Assembly (NCBI GenBank): GCA_002803225.1
Contig: NXFV01001162.1
Coordinates: 1-59,164, forward strand
DNA length: 59,164 bases
Direction: 5' to 3'
From: Gamarada debralockiae
Lineage: Eukaryota; Ascomycota; Leotiomycetes; Helotiales; Hyphodiscaceae
Made by a program: the position numbers and the translations under genes. Positions 24,345-35,517 of this stretch are shown here, piece by piece (within the stretch, counting starts at the first letter, position 1; each line of letters starts with the position of its first letter). Below the pieces are notes generated by a model. It made no database searches and was not told the DNA's origin. It was given only the letters and a program-made list of their open reading frames with translations.

Positions 24345-27159
24345 ATGGCTCTCTGGGGATTCAGATGGTTCAGACTCTTTCTGAACCCATACGCAGACGA
24401 CGATTTCGAGCACATCAGTGTAAGCATCGATTGCAGATGTGCATACAATGCCACGCTGATTTATCGACGTAGGAATCCGAGCGCCGAGACTATATCGTGG
24501 GACGGCTTGAAAGGGCCAAGATCTCGGAATGGTCATGGGTTGTCGTTGTCGCTGGTAGGACTATCCTTACGTTAAAATTGGGATGAACTGTTCCCTGAAC
24601 ATCTCTGGGTAGGTGTGGGCTTCTTCACCGATTCCTACTCAATCTTCGCCATCAATATGGTGATCCCAATGCTAGGAATCAGTAAGTCTGTTCATATTGA
24701 ATACGTCGTAGTCTGTGTTGTTTTCGAAGCGTTTGAGGGATCCAGATTCAATTGTTCAAACACCTTGAGCGATTCAGATCCGGATCATTCAAAGTCCTAT
24801 CCCCTATCCGCATTCTAAATTGCTCAAACAATTTGAGGGGGACGCTTAGTCTCCCGACAAGACACAATTCATGAGCCTCATCTCAGCACTCTTCCCTTCC
24901 GCAATGAAGCAGCACTGACTCTCAAGCGTCCTAGTATACTATGGCGGAGTCATGCCTCACAGCTATGAAACAGCTCTGAGCGTCGTCACACTTGGTGGGT
25001 CCATCATTGGTCAAGGTTCGTGCTCTCAGCTCCCTTTCTTCCTACTCCAGACCATTTCAGGAGTCGCAAGGAGGTCCTCCTCTCATCCTCGATTCTCTTA
25101 TATCATTTCCAGAAAGGCGTAATGCTGACGCCGCGCTCCTGAATAGTCGGATTCGGCCTTGGCGCAGATGTCTGGGGAAGGAGGAAGATGTACGGATTGG
25201 AATTGATCATAACCATCGGGGCAACTCTTGGTGTTGTGATGTCTTCGAACGGAACCGAAGGTTCAATGTCGGTAATCGTTTGGTTGTTGATCTGGAGATT
25301 CATTTTGGGAATTGGTATAGGTACGGACATGAGCGCTCTTCTTCTATAGAGTCCCTCTCCAATTCTGTTTTTCCTCTCCTCTCTCTTCTTCTCCCATCCT
25401 TCTGACACTGAGATTCATAGGCGCAGACTACCCCCTAAGCGCAGTGATCTGCTCTGAGTTCGTCCTCCTGTCCGTCTCAAGATCACCGCTGACCAGGGTT
25501 CGCAGATTCGCTCCTACCGCACGGCGAGGAAAGATGCTGACCCTCGTGTTCATGTGTCAGCCTTTGGGCCAACTCGCAGCAACCCTCGTAGCTCTGATCG
25601 CTACCGTTAAACAGCGAAACGGCATTCCCTCGAATGCCACTGTCGCTGAATGCACTGGTGAGTGTTTAAGGACGCTTGACTCGATTTGGAGATGGGTTAT
25701 CGGGGTTGGCGTAATTCCGGCAGTCATCGCAATTTGGTTCCGTCTTACGATCATCGAGTCTCCGAGATATACAGCGGATGTTGGAAGAGACAGTCGTAAG
25801 GCAGCCTCGGAGTTGAACCGGTATCTCCCTTCAGCAACAGAGTCCACAGTCGGATCTTCGATGTCTGTGAATGATGTCCCCCAGAGCCACCACCCCACTC
25901 AACGTAGCTCAACGTTTGTCGAAAGCGAAAATGCAACAACCCCCCGTGATTCTTCTGGCATAATCTTCCAGGAACCCACGCCAAGAGATAATGAGCAAGC
26001 TGAGTCCGAAATGGGTAGTAGCGAAGAGAATAAGCCACCACCTGAGCCATCCTGGAAAGATTTCAAGAAATATTTCTGGCATGATGGCAATTTAAGGACC
26101 CTCCTAGCAACGTCCTTCTGCTGGTTCTGTGTTGATTTGCCTTGTGAGCCTCCAGAGAGCAGATCTCTTAACGTGTTCTTGAGAAGAATCTGCTAACCAG
26201 GCAATATGCTGTAGTTTACGGGCTGGGAATGAACAGCCCTCGCATCATCAGGACAATCTGGTATGGATCAAGTACTCCGCCGACCCCAATCTATTCCCTT
26301 CTCATCCACAACGTCTGGCAAAGTTTGGTAGTCGTCTCGATAGGAGCTTTCGTTGGTTGTGCAATCACGTTCGTAGCAATCGACAAGCTCGGCCGGCGCA
26401 ACATTCAAATGAATGGCTTCTTCTGGTTGTTCATTCTCTTCATTGTTATCGGAGGATCTTTCTATCATCTGTATGAAAGTGCAAGCACTTCGGCCATCAT
26501 TGTGCTCTATATTCTTTGTCAGATATTTTTCAACTTTGGTCCGAACACGGTTACTTACATCGTACGTCTCTTCCCCTCATCTCAAGCTCCAACTCGAATC
26601 GCGTATGCTAACCACCTCAGCTCCCCGCTGAACTCTTTCCGACTCGTTATCGGGGTCTTTGCCACGGTATCTCTGCCGCGTTCGGAAAGTTGGGGTCAGT
26701 CATTGCGCAGCTCTTTTTGGCCTACATCAACTATGGCCACGGTGATAATTACACCAAAATCCAGCGATGGCTACCGTATTCACTTCTTATGTAAGTCCTG
26801 CTCGCCCTCCATTGACCTGAAGCTCATCAACTATGATGCACAGTTTCTCGATGTTTATGCTCGGCGGCCTAGCCACAACAATCTGGTGGATCCCCGGCGA
26901 CGAACAGGGTGCTAATGGGAAGGTGAAAACGCTCGAGGAATGGGAAAAGGGTAGACCTATAAATTCATTCTCCCAGACATGGTTGTCGAAGAGAATTGCC
27001 GCGATATGGAGGTGGATTGCAAAGATATGGGACACATTTTATTTGTGGCTGGATAAAGTTAGCGGGGGCGACGAAGCAAAAACGAGGCAGGAAGAGAGGG
27101 AGATGGCAGAATTGAGGATGCAGGTATCGAGAAGCAGGGAATGCAGTCGAGCGGAGTAA
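24345..27159 (+). CDS. MFS phosphate-type transporter, Pho84-like
   Basis: Ten exons: 24345-24419, 24473-24554, 24613-24681, 24935-25015, 25147-25320, 25421-25457, 25506-26143, 26215-26561, 26621-26790, 26844-27159. All junction phases agree, giving 662 aa. The order of motifs is that of phosphate:H+ symporters: YIVGRLERAKISEWSW, VGFFTDSYSIFAINMV, the loop GADVWGRRKMYG, GIGADYPLSAVICSE with the charged TM4 residue, a long acidic Ser/Pro-rich central loop, DLPFYGLGMNSPRI, DKLGRRNIQMNG, LPAELFPTRYRG and HGISAAFGKLGSVIAQLF. The family imports inorganic phosphate (some members glycerophosphodiesters) at the plasma membrane. Intron 3 is unusually long (253 nt). Substrate cannot be fixed from motifs alone. 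Confidence 0.88.
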
Positions 27160-27676
27160 ATTTAAAATATTAAAATCTCTTACCGATCAGAAGAACGTAT
27201 GTATTCGTTTCCGATAAAGTAAGGTTATTTTACATACCCGAATGATAGGGGTCCAATTGCCGCATTATCATAGAAAGCCACAGCATTCGAGGGTGCGTGA
27301 TTGTTTTCGGGTACCTGGAATTCGATGGGTGGCGGTGGAGTTTTTCTACAGGAGAGTCGTACCTGAGTGGGCACCACCTGGGGCATAACCACTGATTGGA
27401 ACGCATACCATGCTCAAGTCGCCTGCGTATCATACCACTGACTCCCTCTAATCACCTGGCCAACACCAAATTCCACCCCCGAAAATATCCGACGTCGATG
27501 TGGGATCATAACGTAGGCTGATTCAGTCTCGTACTTTACTGTGTAATCTCAGTAGTATGTATGCCCCTCCGCCCCGATCATTTCGACTTCACGTTCACGT
27601 GATGCGTGGGTAACCAAAAGCATCTAACTTACTCTGGCATTACTCACATATTCTGGGCACCAGATCAACCTGCGCG
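27160..27676. other. Intergenic
   Basis: About 0.5 kb upstream of the CoA-disulfide reductase pseudogene; no feature recognised. Confidence 0.5.
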
Positions 27677-29356
27677 ATGCCTTCCAAAGTACCCATCAGA
27701 ATCGTCATTGTCGGCGGAGTTGCTGGCGGGATGTCTGCGGCTACCAGAGCCCGTGTCTCGATGAGACAGCTTCCATTCCCGTTCTCGAAAAAGGGCCATA
27801 TGTCAGCTACGCCAATTGCGGGATCCCCTATTGTTTGGGCGGTGTTATCAGAGATGATGCTACTCTGCTTTTGCAGTCCCCGAGCTCCTTTAAGGAACGT
27901 TTCAACATCGATGTCCGTGTCAATACTGAGGTTCTGAGCATCGATCGACAAAAGCGATCAGTCGACGTCCGGACAAGTGACGGCGATGAGCAGGTTCCAT
28001 ACGACATGCTCATCTTATCCCAGGGAGCTGAGCCCTTTCGTCCACCCATTGAAGGAATCGATCTTCCAAATGTCTTTACCCTGCAAACTATTCCAGACCT
28101 ACAAAAGATCAAAGCCTACATATCCAAGAACAGGAGCCAGCGAGTTGCAATCATTGGAGGAGGCTTTATTGGCATTGAAACAGCCGATGCACTTTGTAGC
28201 CTTGGCCTTGATATCAGTGTTATTGAATATGTACCGCACGTATTTCCACTTTTCGACGCCGATATTGCGGAACCCCTCCACACGGAGATTCGTCGCCAGA
28301 ACGTAAATCTCTTGCTCAATGCAAAAATCCAACGAATTGAACCGGCAAAAGCTGGTCAGCCCAGCAGCGTTGTGGTTGCTCATGGAGAATCAGTACTTGC
28401 TGATGTAATATTGGTAGTAGTGGGCGTGCGTGCAAGAATCTCGTTGGCTCAATATGCAGGTCTGAAGGTTGGAAAGACCGGTGTGACTGTCAATTCTTTC
28501 ATGCAAACCTCAGACCCTGATATCTACGTTGTTGGAGACATGGTTGAAACCGAGCACCGAATCGCCAACCGTTCTCTCCAGCTTGCTTGGCTGGCCCAGC
28601 CAATCGACAGGGCCGCCTTGCTGCAGACAATATATTTGGCAGGGATATCCAATACCGTGGCAACGTTGGAACATCCGTCTGTAAGGTCTTCGACCTCGCA
28701 GTCGCAAGTACAGGCCTTGCGGTTCATGCGTTGCGAAAGATGGGGAAATCACCACAATGGGTCACGGTCCATCCGCCAGATCATGCGGGCTACTATCCCG
28801 GGTCGCATCCCATGACTTTGAGAGTTATCTTCGAGCCAGAGACCGGACGACTCCTTGGTGCCCAAGCTGTTGGAGTAGCTGCCATCGACAAACGCATCGA
28901 TGTGCTCTCAACTGCCCTCCAGGCTGGGATGACGATCTTCGATCTAGAACATCCGGAGCCGGCTTACGCGCCTCCTTACGGGTCGGCCAAGGACCCCGTC
29001 AATATGGCAGGCTTCGTCGGAGCAATGTTCTCCGTGGTGATGTCCGCATTATTCATGCCGAAGATTTGAATCTCGAAGACGATGTTCCACAGATTGTTGA
29101 CGTTCAGTCTCCTACAGAATTTTCTCGCGGACACCTGCCTTTCGCCGTAAATATGCCAATTGATAAGCTGAGAGACTCTGTCGCATCACTTCGGAAAGAA
29201 TCGCCAGTAATTGTTTACTGCAAGGTGGGCTATCGCGGCTATCTCGGGTACAGAATTCTGAAGCAATTGGGGTTTGATGCTGTTAACTTGGATGGCGGAT
29301 TGAAGTCGGTGGTCGATGGAGGTTGTAAAGACTTGCAGCAAGTTGACTCCAAGTAG
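27677..29356 (+). pseudogene. CoA-disulfide reductase-rhodanese fusion (FAD oxidoreductase), three frameshifts
   Basis: Intronless, 1.68 kb. The N-terminus IRIVIVGGVAGGMSAATRAR is the FAD-binding motif; after a frame change come YVSYANCGIPYCLGG with the redox Cys, the NAD(P)H-binding motif RVAIIGGGFIGIE, and YVVGDMVE; after a second change LAGPANRQGRLAADN, the dimerisation domain and EPAYAPPYGSAKDPVNMAGF; after a third the rhodanese domain with the active-site loop VYCKVGYRGY, ending at 29356. Each change moves the frame the same way and is explained by loss of one nucleotide: near 27753-27758, 28584-28590 and 29018-29021. The enzyme family reduces CoA disulfides or persulfides, and the rhodanese domain carries sulfane sulfur. 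The architecture is best known from bacteria; absence of introns fits a bacterial origin but does not prove it. Confidence 0.87.
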
Positions 29357-29664
29357 TTGGATCTTGTTATTAAAGTCACCTGATGCTAGATATCGATTGA
29401 AATTGTGTATGAGTAATGAGTTTCCTACAGGTAATTTTAATTCCTTCAAATTTGAAGTTTTCTGTTTATAAAGCTCTCGATTACTTATTAGGTTGAAATC
29501 GAGCCAGCCCGGAAATTGGGAAATGGACTTGTTTTTGAACCGTGAATTATGGCCAGTATCTATATAGTTCTACGAATGGGAGAATGACTAAACCGTTTCA
29601 TTGCTGTCAGAACAATGCGTATCTTGTGTTCAGGTTATCTTTAAGTCACTGCAGAAGCCCAAGT
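29357..29664. other. Intergenic
   Basis: Convergent 3' region between the reductase pseudogene and the DUF1275 gene; nothing else seen. Confidence 0.5.
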
Positions 29665-30541
29665 CTATACTAATGCTCCATCTTTCCTTGCACACTCCCT
29701 TTCGTCTTCCACCATCCCCTTATTTGCTAATAAGCTAACTGCCACAATCGCCTTCCCAGCTCCACTCAAGACCAGTGCGAACGGGCTCCTAAGAGCCTTA
29801 TACGCAAACGCCCCTGCAAAACTCCCCGCAAACAAACTGACCAAGAAGGCAATTCTTCGATTCCTTTTCCTATTTTTCCTCTCAAATATTCTTTCATCTA
29901 TGAAAATATCCACATAAGCCGCCGTTGCCATCGCAGTAGTAATCTCCGTGATCTGCAGTCCTCTCACCATCGCGACTTGAGCTCCAGAACTAAATGCCAG
30001 CAGGGAAATGACGGCCAATGCTGAAGGCCCGCTATCACGTACGGGATCGGGACCAGCGTATTGAATTGCAGCTGCGACAAATACGAGGATTGTTTGGAAG
30101 ATTGACGTGACAATTAACCACCATCGTTTTCGCGCCCCGACATAGATCCCAATCTGTCCGGGGAGAAAACCCCCAAGGACGAACATGGAGAGGGAGAGGC
30201 CGATGTTAGAAAGGGAGAAGAGTTCCGTGAGCTTAGCGGCACCTACAGCCAGGAGGACTGTGTTTCCGGTTTGGTTAGATGCGAAGCAGTGATCTAGAGA
30301 GTGTGAGGCTTATTGATTTGGAGAAAAGGGGGATTAGTGTGAGGGGGAGACTATGGAAGAAAGAAGGATGGTACGGACAGTCTGGAAAAGAAGCAGCATC
30401 TTGGATTCCAATGCTAAATGATAGAAGGAGGAGTTGGGATTCGAGGAGAATATCATCCCTGACAGTGGTGGAGAGGAAAGTCTTCAAGAGTGAGGTGTGT
30501 GATGGGCTTCGTGGCTGCGCCGATTCTGCGTTGGATGGCAT
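29665..30541 (-). CDS. DUF1275 (YoaK-like) membrane protein
   Basis: Two exons, 30541-30379 and 30293-29665, 263 aa. The intron (30378-30294) starts GTCCGT, a weak but usable donor, and ends CTCTAG; its removal joins IQDAASFPDYHCF to ASNQTGNTVLL, the family hallmark (an NQTGNT turn between membrane spans). Six or seven hydrophobic segments follow, with a basic cluster (RKNRKRNRR) before the last two spans. DUF1275 proteins are widespread in bacteria and fungi; their substrate is not established to my knowledge. It lies between two sulfur-related pseudogenes but its link to sulfur is only positional. The ATG at 30541 is the only plausible start. Confidence 0.85.
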
Positions 30542-31046
30542 TTTTCTAAACTCAAATGACGTTACGTTACGTATTTTATATCTTAAATAATATCGTCTGA
30601 TTCTCTTGCTGTGTGATCACACCTGGAGATATCGTGATGTGAATCTATGTAGTATCGTAGCAGCAAAAGGCAAACGAAGAAGTTTTGGCACCATACTTCA
30701 CTGCAACTTAAAACTTATGCAATCTGTTCTGTCAGGGTTGCCTAGGGGACAACCGGGGATGATGTGGATCTTCGAGGGTAAGAGTCCATTTGAGTGTCGC
30801 CTCTATTATCCCCGTCAGGGGCTTCGGCGACCTCGCTTAAGTAGCGAACGAAATAAATGTGTTCTTGCAAAGATCGATCCCGATACGCATGTATTTGGAG
30901 ATGGAAAGCCGCAGAACAGTACGACACATATTGAAGATGGAATGCAGGGGCTTTGAATGGAATCGATGTATCCAGATTTTTTGATCTTCAGGATTTCGCT
31001 ATTTTACATCTAGAATAACTCCCTAAAACATCAAGTAAACACGCTT
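30542..31046. other. Intergenic
   Basis: About 0.5 kb; no gene recognised. Confidence 0.5.
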
Positions 31047-31959
31047 TCAACTACAATTTGTTCTCTGCATTATGCTCAGAAAATCCTTCGAAACCTTGAT
31101 GGGAACATAAAGGAACATATCGCCGCCTGATGTTGCCTTGGGGAGCTTTTCTGCCCGAATATTCCATTGAATAGACGGTGCAATAGTCTCCGCTCTCCTG
31201 GCAAACTGTCCCTCTCCGACCGAAATTTGACGAAATTGTCTTCTGTCATCCCAGTCTTAACATGCAAGTTTTCCTCGCTCTGTTCTCTTACAGTTGTGTA
31301 TAATTTGTGCTTCTCGCCCGGCTCATTCTCTGCGCGTAACTCTGGCGGATAGTCATGTCCAACGTAGAGACGATAGTCCCCGGCAAATCTAAGAGGGTTC
31401 TGGCAGAGCCGTACAGCTCAGTAGCTGGCCCGCCTGGGAATTCAGCACGCGCGGAACCAACATCTGGATGAACGATGGAATCCCCCGTAAATACATTGTC
31501 GCCGATTAGGTATCCAACGTGATCTGGAGTGTGAGCTGGGAGATGCAGGACCTTTGCATTTAATTTTTCAATCTTGAACACCTCGTTGCCCTCCAGGAGC
31601 TCGTCGAAGGCGTCGACTAAGCCAGAGGCCTCGATGCTGTATTTGAAGGCTGAAACAGATTGGACGGCTGTAATTCATTCGCCGATACAAATGTCTGAAT
31701 ATTGCTTTCCTCGACTGATAAGCTGCTGTTAAGATAACTAGCGGCACTGAGATGGTCTGCGTGTGAGAGAGAGATTATGCTTCGAAATGAGTAGGAGGAA
31801 ACCATCTGCAGTCTCAGTACTGATCTGATTCGAGACTGGGTTGAAGTCGAGGACCGAATCAATAACTACAGCGTTATGGGTCTCAGGATCGGCAATGACG
31901 TATTGCCATGTTGCAGTAAATGCTTCAAAACAGGTGTAAATATCCGGTTTATTGACCAT
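31047..31959 (-). pseudogene. Metallo-beta-lactamase-fold hydrolase, persulfide-dioxygenase-like, broken
   Basis: Intronless and read on the minus strand in four frame segments. The start MVNKPDIYTCFEAFTATWQY and VVIDSVLDFNP are typical. The metal-binding THxHxDH motif is damaged: only HADHLSAASYL remains and about eight codons before it are missing, together with a frame change. Then a CGA-to-TGA type stop follows ICIGE (about 31675), and the core is intact: LHLPAHTPDHVGYLIGDN, VFTGDSIVHPDVGSAR, ATELYGSARTLLDLPG. A 1-nt loss precedes DYRLYVGHDYPPELRAEN, and another follows RRLLH (about 31150) before KATSGGDMFLYVPIKV. Relatives oxidise glutathione or other persulfides to sulfite, using Fe(II). 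With its first His ligands gone the product cannot be active. Neighbours are the reductase/rhodanese and YeeE-like genes. Confidence 0.83.
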
Positions 31960-32887
31960 TTTGTGGTAGAGTGTGACTCCTTTCGTTAGGGATATTGATG
32001 AGTTGAAGACTTTATACAGGATGTTAGAAAGAGAAGCAGAGTAGTTATCAGGAGGTCATACCGAGAATTGAGACCGCAAGGTAAAGACTGCAAGCTGTAA
32101 GAACTATGCCAAGTAGCATAGATCCGTAGACTGGAATTGAGATTTAGTTGTATCGCCTGATGGATGGGTTGTGGGCTTTTGTCGTTGTTGCTATGTTGGG
32201 GAATACGCTACGTAGCTGATAGACATTTGCAGCTGAACTGCAGATTATGTACAACTATCCCCTCCCCGGTTCAATCTAATGAACTAGGGTTTTGCAAGAT
32301 CGCACTGTTTGATTGGTTCGAAGACAGTATATCAGGAGGCTTCGCGGGATTTAAAGGGCTCTATCCAACTACGAGCTCTACATCCACGCGATCACGATAT
32401 TCTCACGGTATTCCAACTCAGATCTACACTACTCCATCAGATTGAACCGGGGGGGTAGGTAAAGACGAGAAGCTGCTGTGACTGGAAAATTTCTGGAAAT
32501 GCAAAGCATAATGCATGCGACTATGGCGAAATGATTTTCGGGCTTCAAAGGCACTCACCGGACAATGCCGCTCCCAGTTCTGGGGGGACAGATCGGCGAC
32601 TACGCTACTAACATTGCGACGGACGCCGGAATCCTTGGCCACTAACCGAGAACTCAGAGAAAGCGACTCCGAGTATCCACTTTTTGATCGCCGTCTACAA
32701 TGCACTTGCCTCACAGAAAGAGAAAACCATAGTACGTACTTGAGTCGTGCTTGGAGGCGTGGGAATATGATTCCTGATTTCCTCATTCCTACTTCGTACA
32801 CTGTTCTTTGTTAAAAAATTTACTTGCAAATAGTAGCAGGATCTGTCATTTTCGTGTATCTTATTGTTGTCTCCAACAGTCGCAACA
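31960..32887. other. Divergent intergenic region
   Basis: About 0.9 kb between the divergent hydrolase pseudogene and the YeeE/YedE gene; it should contain the latter's promoter. No gene or named regulatory motif recognised. Confidence 0.45.
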
Positions 32888-33977
32888 ATGGCGTCAAATC
32901 CTATATCCACAGCGCTCGCGGGCTCTCTATTTGGCTCTGCACTTCTCCTGTCTGGAGTCTACTCCCCTACCGTCATAACCACTCAACTCCGTCTATCCGA
33001 TTTCCATATGTTAAAAGTCTTCCTGACGGCCTCAGCAAGTAGTGCGTAAGTGTACCGATTACTTTAAAAAGAACATTTTATGACAGATTCTAATACCTTT
33101 TAATAGCATACTCATGGTCGTTGCCAAACGGACAGACATTTCCCCTTGCAGCCCCCGCAAGCCTGCTCATCTGAATCGCTTGCATCAATACGACGGAAAT
33201 GTTATTGGCGGTCTCATTCTAGGAGGCGGGATGGCACTCACAGGCGCATGTCCTGGCACAGTACTAGTACAAGTCGCCAAAGGCATCTCATCCGGCGTTC
33301 CTGCACTTGGAGGCGCAGTCCTGGGGGGCATTTTGTGGTCTCAATTCGGATATTATGCGAAAAACACGGCCCCATCGCCTGCTACAAATAACTGTCCCTG
33401 TACAGAAGAAGAACTTACTGTCTACGAGTCTGCCCAAATAAGGGAAACGGAGGCAATTCTCATCTACGAACTCATCTGCCTTGTCACGATCGTCTCTGTC
33501 TCCTATCTTGCACCCGGATCCGTTGTTCCTCAACGCCTTAATCCCGTCATCGGAGGGCTCTTCATTGGCGGTTCACAAGCAGTATCTCTCTTTCTCACCA
33601 GATCCCCCATCGGTGTCTCCACGGCCTATGAAAGAGTTGGACAATACATCTGCCACTTCACGGGACTGACGTCGCGAAACTGCTCTCCGTTGCCTCCATT
33701 GAGTAGTGTAATCTTCGCACTTGGGATGTTAGGTGGGAGTTGGGGCTTAGGCAAAGCCTTGGGCTTGAAAGTGCTCGAAGAAACGGTACATATTTCCTTT
33801 GCAAGAGCATTCATCGGAGGCGTAGCTCTCGTCCTTGGTGCGAGGATTGCCGGAGGCTGTACTTCCGGGCATGGTATCAGTGGGATGTCTACGCTATCGA
33901 AATCAAGTTTTGTGACGGTGGGAGCAATGTTTGCTGGCGGAATTGGATTCTCAATGCTCCTTCGATGGTTATTATGA
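32888..33977 (+). CDS. YeeE/YedE sulfur transporter, TsuA-like
   Basis: Two exons, 32888-33045 and 33107-33977, with a 61-nt intron (GTAAGT ... AATAG); 342 aa, no lesion. The protein is almost all membrane helices with two internally similar halves, each with a conserved small-residue/Cys motif: GGGMALTGACPGT (residue ~99) and GARIAGGCTSGHGISG (residue ~302). These are the hallmarks of YeeE/YedE proteins; bacterial TsuA imports thiosulfate using conserved cysteines. The start MASNPISTALAGSLFGSALLLSGVY gives the first span. It is the only core member of the local sulfur group that is intact. The inferred role is transport of thiosulfate or a related sulfur anion; which membrane is unknown. Confidence 0.88.
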
Positions 33978-35040
33978 GCTCCCTAAAGAAAGGAAACAAA
34001 TATACGTAGCTAGTTCAGAGCCTGACATAGGCCAAGAAATTTTTTTTTTTTTGTTGACAAATAATCTATAAAGCACTTAGTCTTAGCACACACACTAAGG
34101 TAATCGTAAAACACATTTGACATAAGATGATTACAAGCTATTCGCTAGTGAGTTTCTAATGATCAAATTACAATAACTGATAGCTGGAGAATTATATCTC
34201 CAGCAAGATCTAGGGGGGTTGGGGTGGGGGGATATATACAGAAGTCCGACGTCAAAGCTACGAGTTTAGACAGCAGAATATCGGAGCTGGTGGAGGTTTG
34301 ATTGGCTACAGTGCAGTGGACGAATTCGCAGTGATTGGTTGATCTCTTACTAACTCTGGAGTCGCTCTTCTCTTCAGTGTCCCTTCAGTGATTCAAGCCC
34401 CTATATATAGGGGTTCAGCGCTGATCCTTTGCGGCCGTAGTTACGGACCGTGACCCTAACTTACGGACGCAATTCCTGACAGGTAGCCAATAGCTGTGTT
34501 GTTAGTCTTTCTACCCACCAAATTGACTCCATGGTCCAATGCCATTAGACTTCAGGTGCTCATATGGTGGGAAGTTCACCGACATATGGGGATCCAGGGA
34601 GAGGGTACAAGGGGCTATGGTTGTCATGTGGCCAAAGTGGCATCTAGTAGTGGCGTAACGCGGGTTATACAATTACAGTATGCGACTAGGAAAGTAAGAA
34701 ACAGAAAAACAAACCCCTGTGGAATTTTCTACTCTAATACTACTTCAGCAGAAAGATTAATATATTTTTTGATGGAGCCAGAACATAAATTACTATACCA
34801 CTTGAGATCGAGTAACAAGAAAACAGATGTCAAAGGACCAATATTAAAATCGAGCTAGAGGTCATCTCTTTCGAATGGCAAATATTTGTCATTTATTGCT
34901 TTATTGTATCTTCTTACAATCCTAGGTCTAATCCTTCAAGATCATCAAGTATTCGCAAGCAAAGAAATCCTCTAGTATATTCGCCTTATTCGCTTTCCAT
35001 AACATATTATAGGCTCGAAAAAGGATGAACCAGGTTTGCT
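33978..35040. other. AT-rich intergenic stretch with short repeats
   Basis: No gene. It contains a T12 run near 34040, the perfect palindrome CCCCTATATATAGGGG at about 34396-34415, and two direct copies of TTACGGAC about 22 bp apart near 34440-34470. This could be a solo-LTR or other element remnant, but I cannot name it. Confidence 0.4.
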
Positions 35041-35517
35041 TGTTACATCGGCAAATGGAGCGGTATCGTCCGATATTGCTTTATGCTCTGAACATGGAGT
35101 CGAGACACTCAAGATTGGTGGATACGGGGTTGACGCAGCTCTCACGACGCACTCGGTCTTGGAACTTCCAACCCTTTCGCTTCTGGAGTGGGTAGTGGCG
35201 GATTCATGGTTGTGACGCTTTCAAATGGTACTCCTCTGACCATCAATTTCCAGGAGACAGCACCGAGGGCCGCAAGTAGAGACATGTTTAACGATCATCC
35301 TCTGTCTGCTCAAATTCGTGGGCTCGCTGTTGCTGTTCCTGGAGAAATCTCTGAATTCGAGATGGCTCACCGAATGCTGGGAAAACTGAAGTGGGAGGGC
35401 ATATTAAGAGATATGATTGATCGTAATAAAGAAGGCTTTCTCGTTTCGCCGCGCCTTGAGAGTAAAATTCGCTTTAGAGAAAGAAACTTTTTCAAGAATC
35501 AAACCATGTGGGCATGA
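35040..35517 (+). pseudogene. Gamma-glutamyltranspeptidase fragment (N-terminal part only)
   Basis: Translation gives NGAVSSDIALCSEHGVETL and IGGYGVDAALTT, then after a 1-nt frame change ALGLGTSNPFASGVGSGGFM, VVTLSNGTPLTINFQETAP, AVAVPGEISEFEMAHRMLG and EGFLVSPRLESKI, the usual order in the large subunit of gamma-glutamyltranspeptidase. It stops at 35517, after roughly 160 of the expected 550-600 residues; the catalytic Thr and the small subunit are absent. The family cleaves glutathione. It is a dead fragment next to the sulfur gene group; whether it belonged to that group is unknown. Confidence 0.8.
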
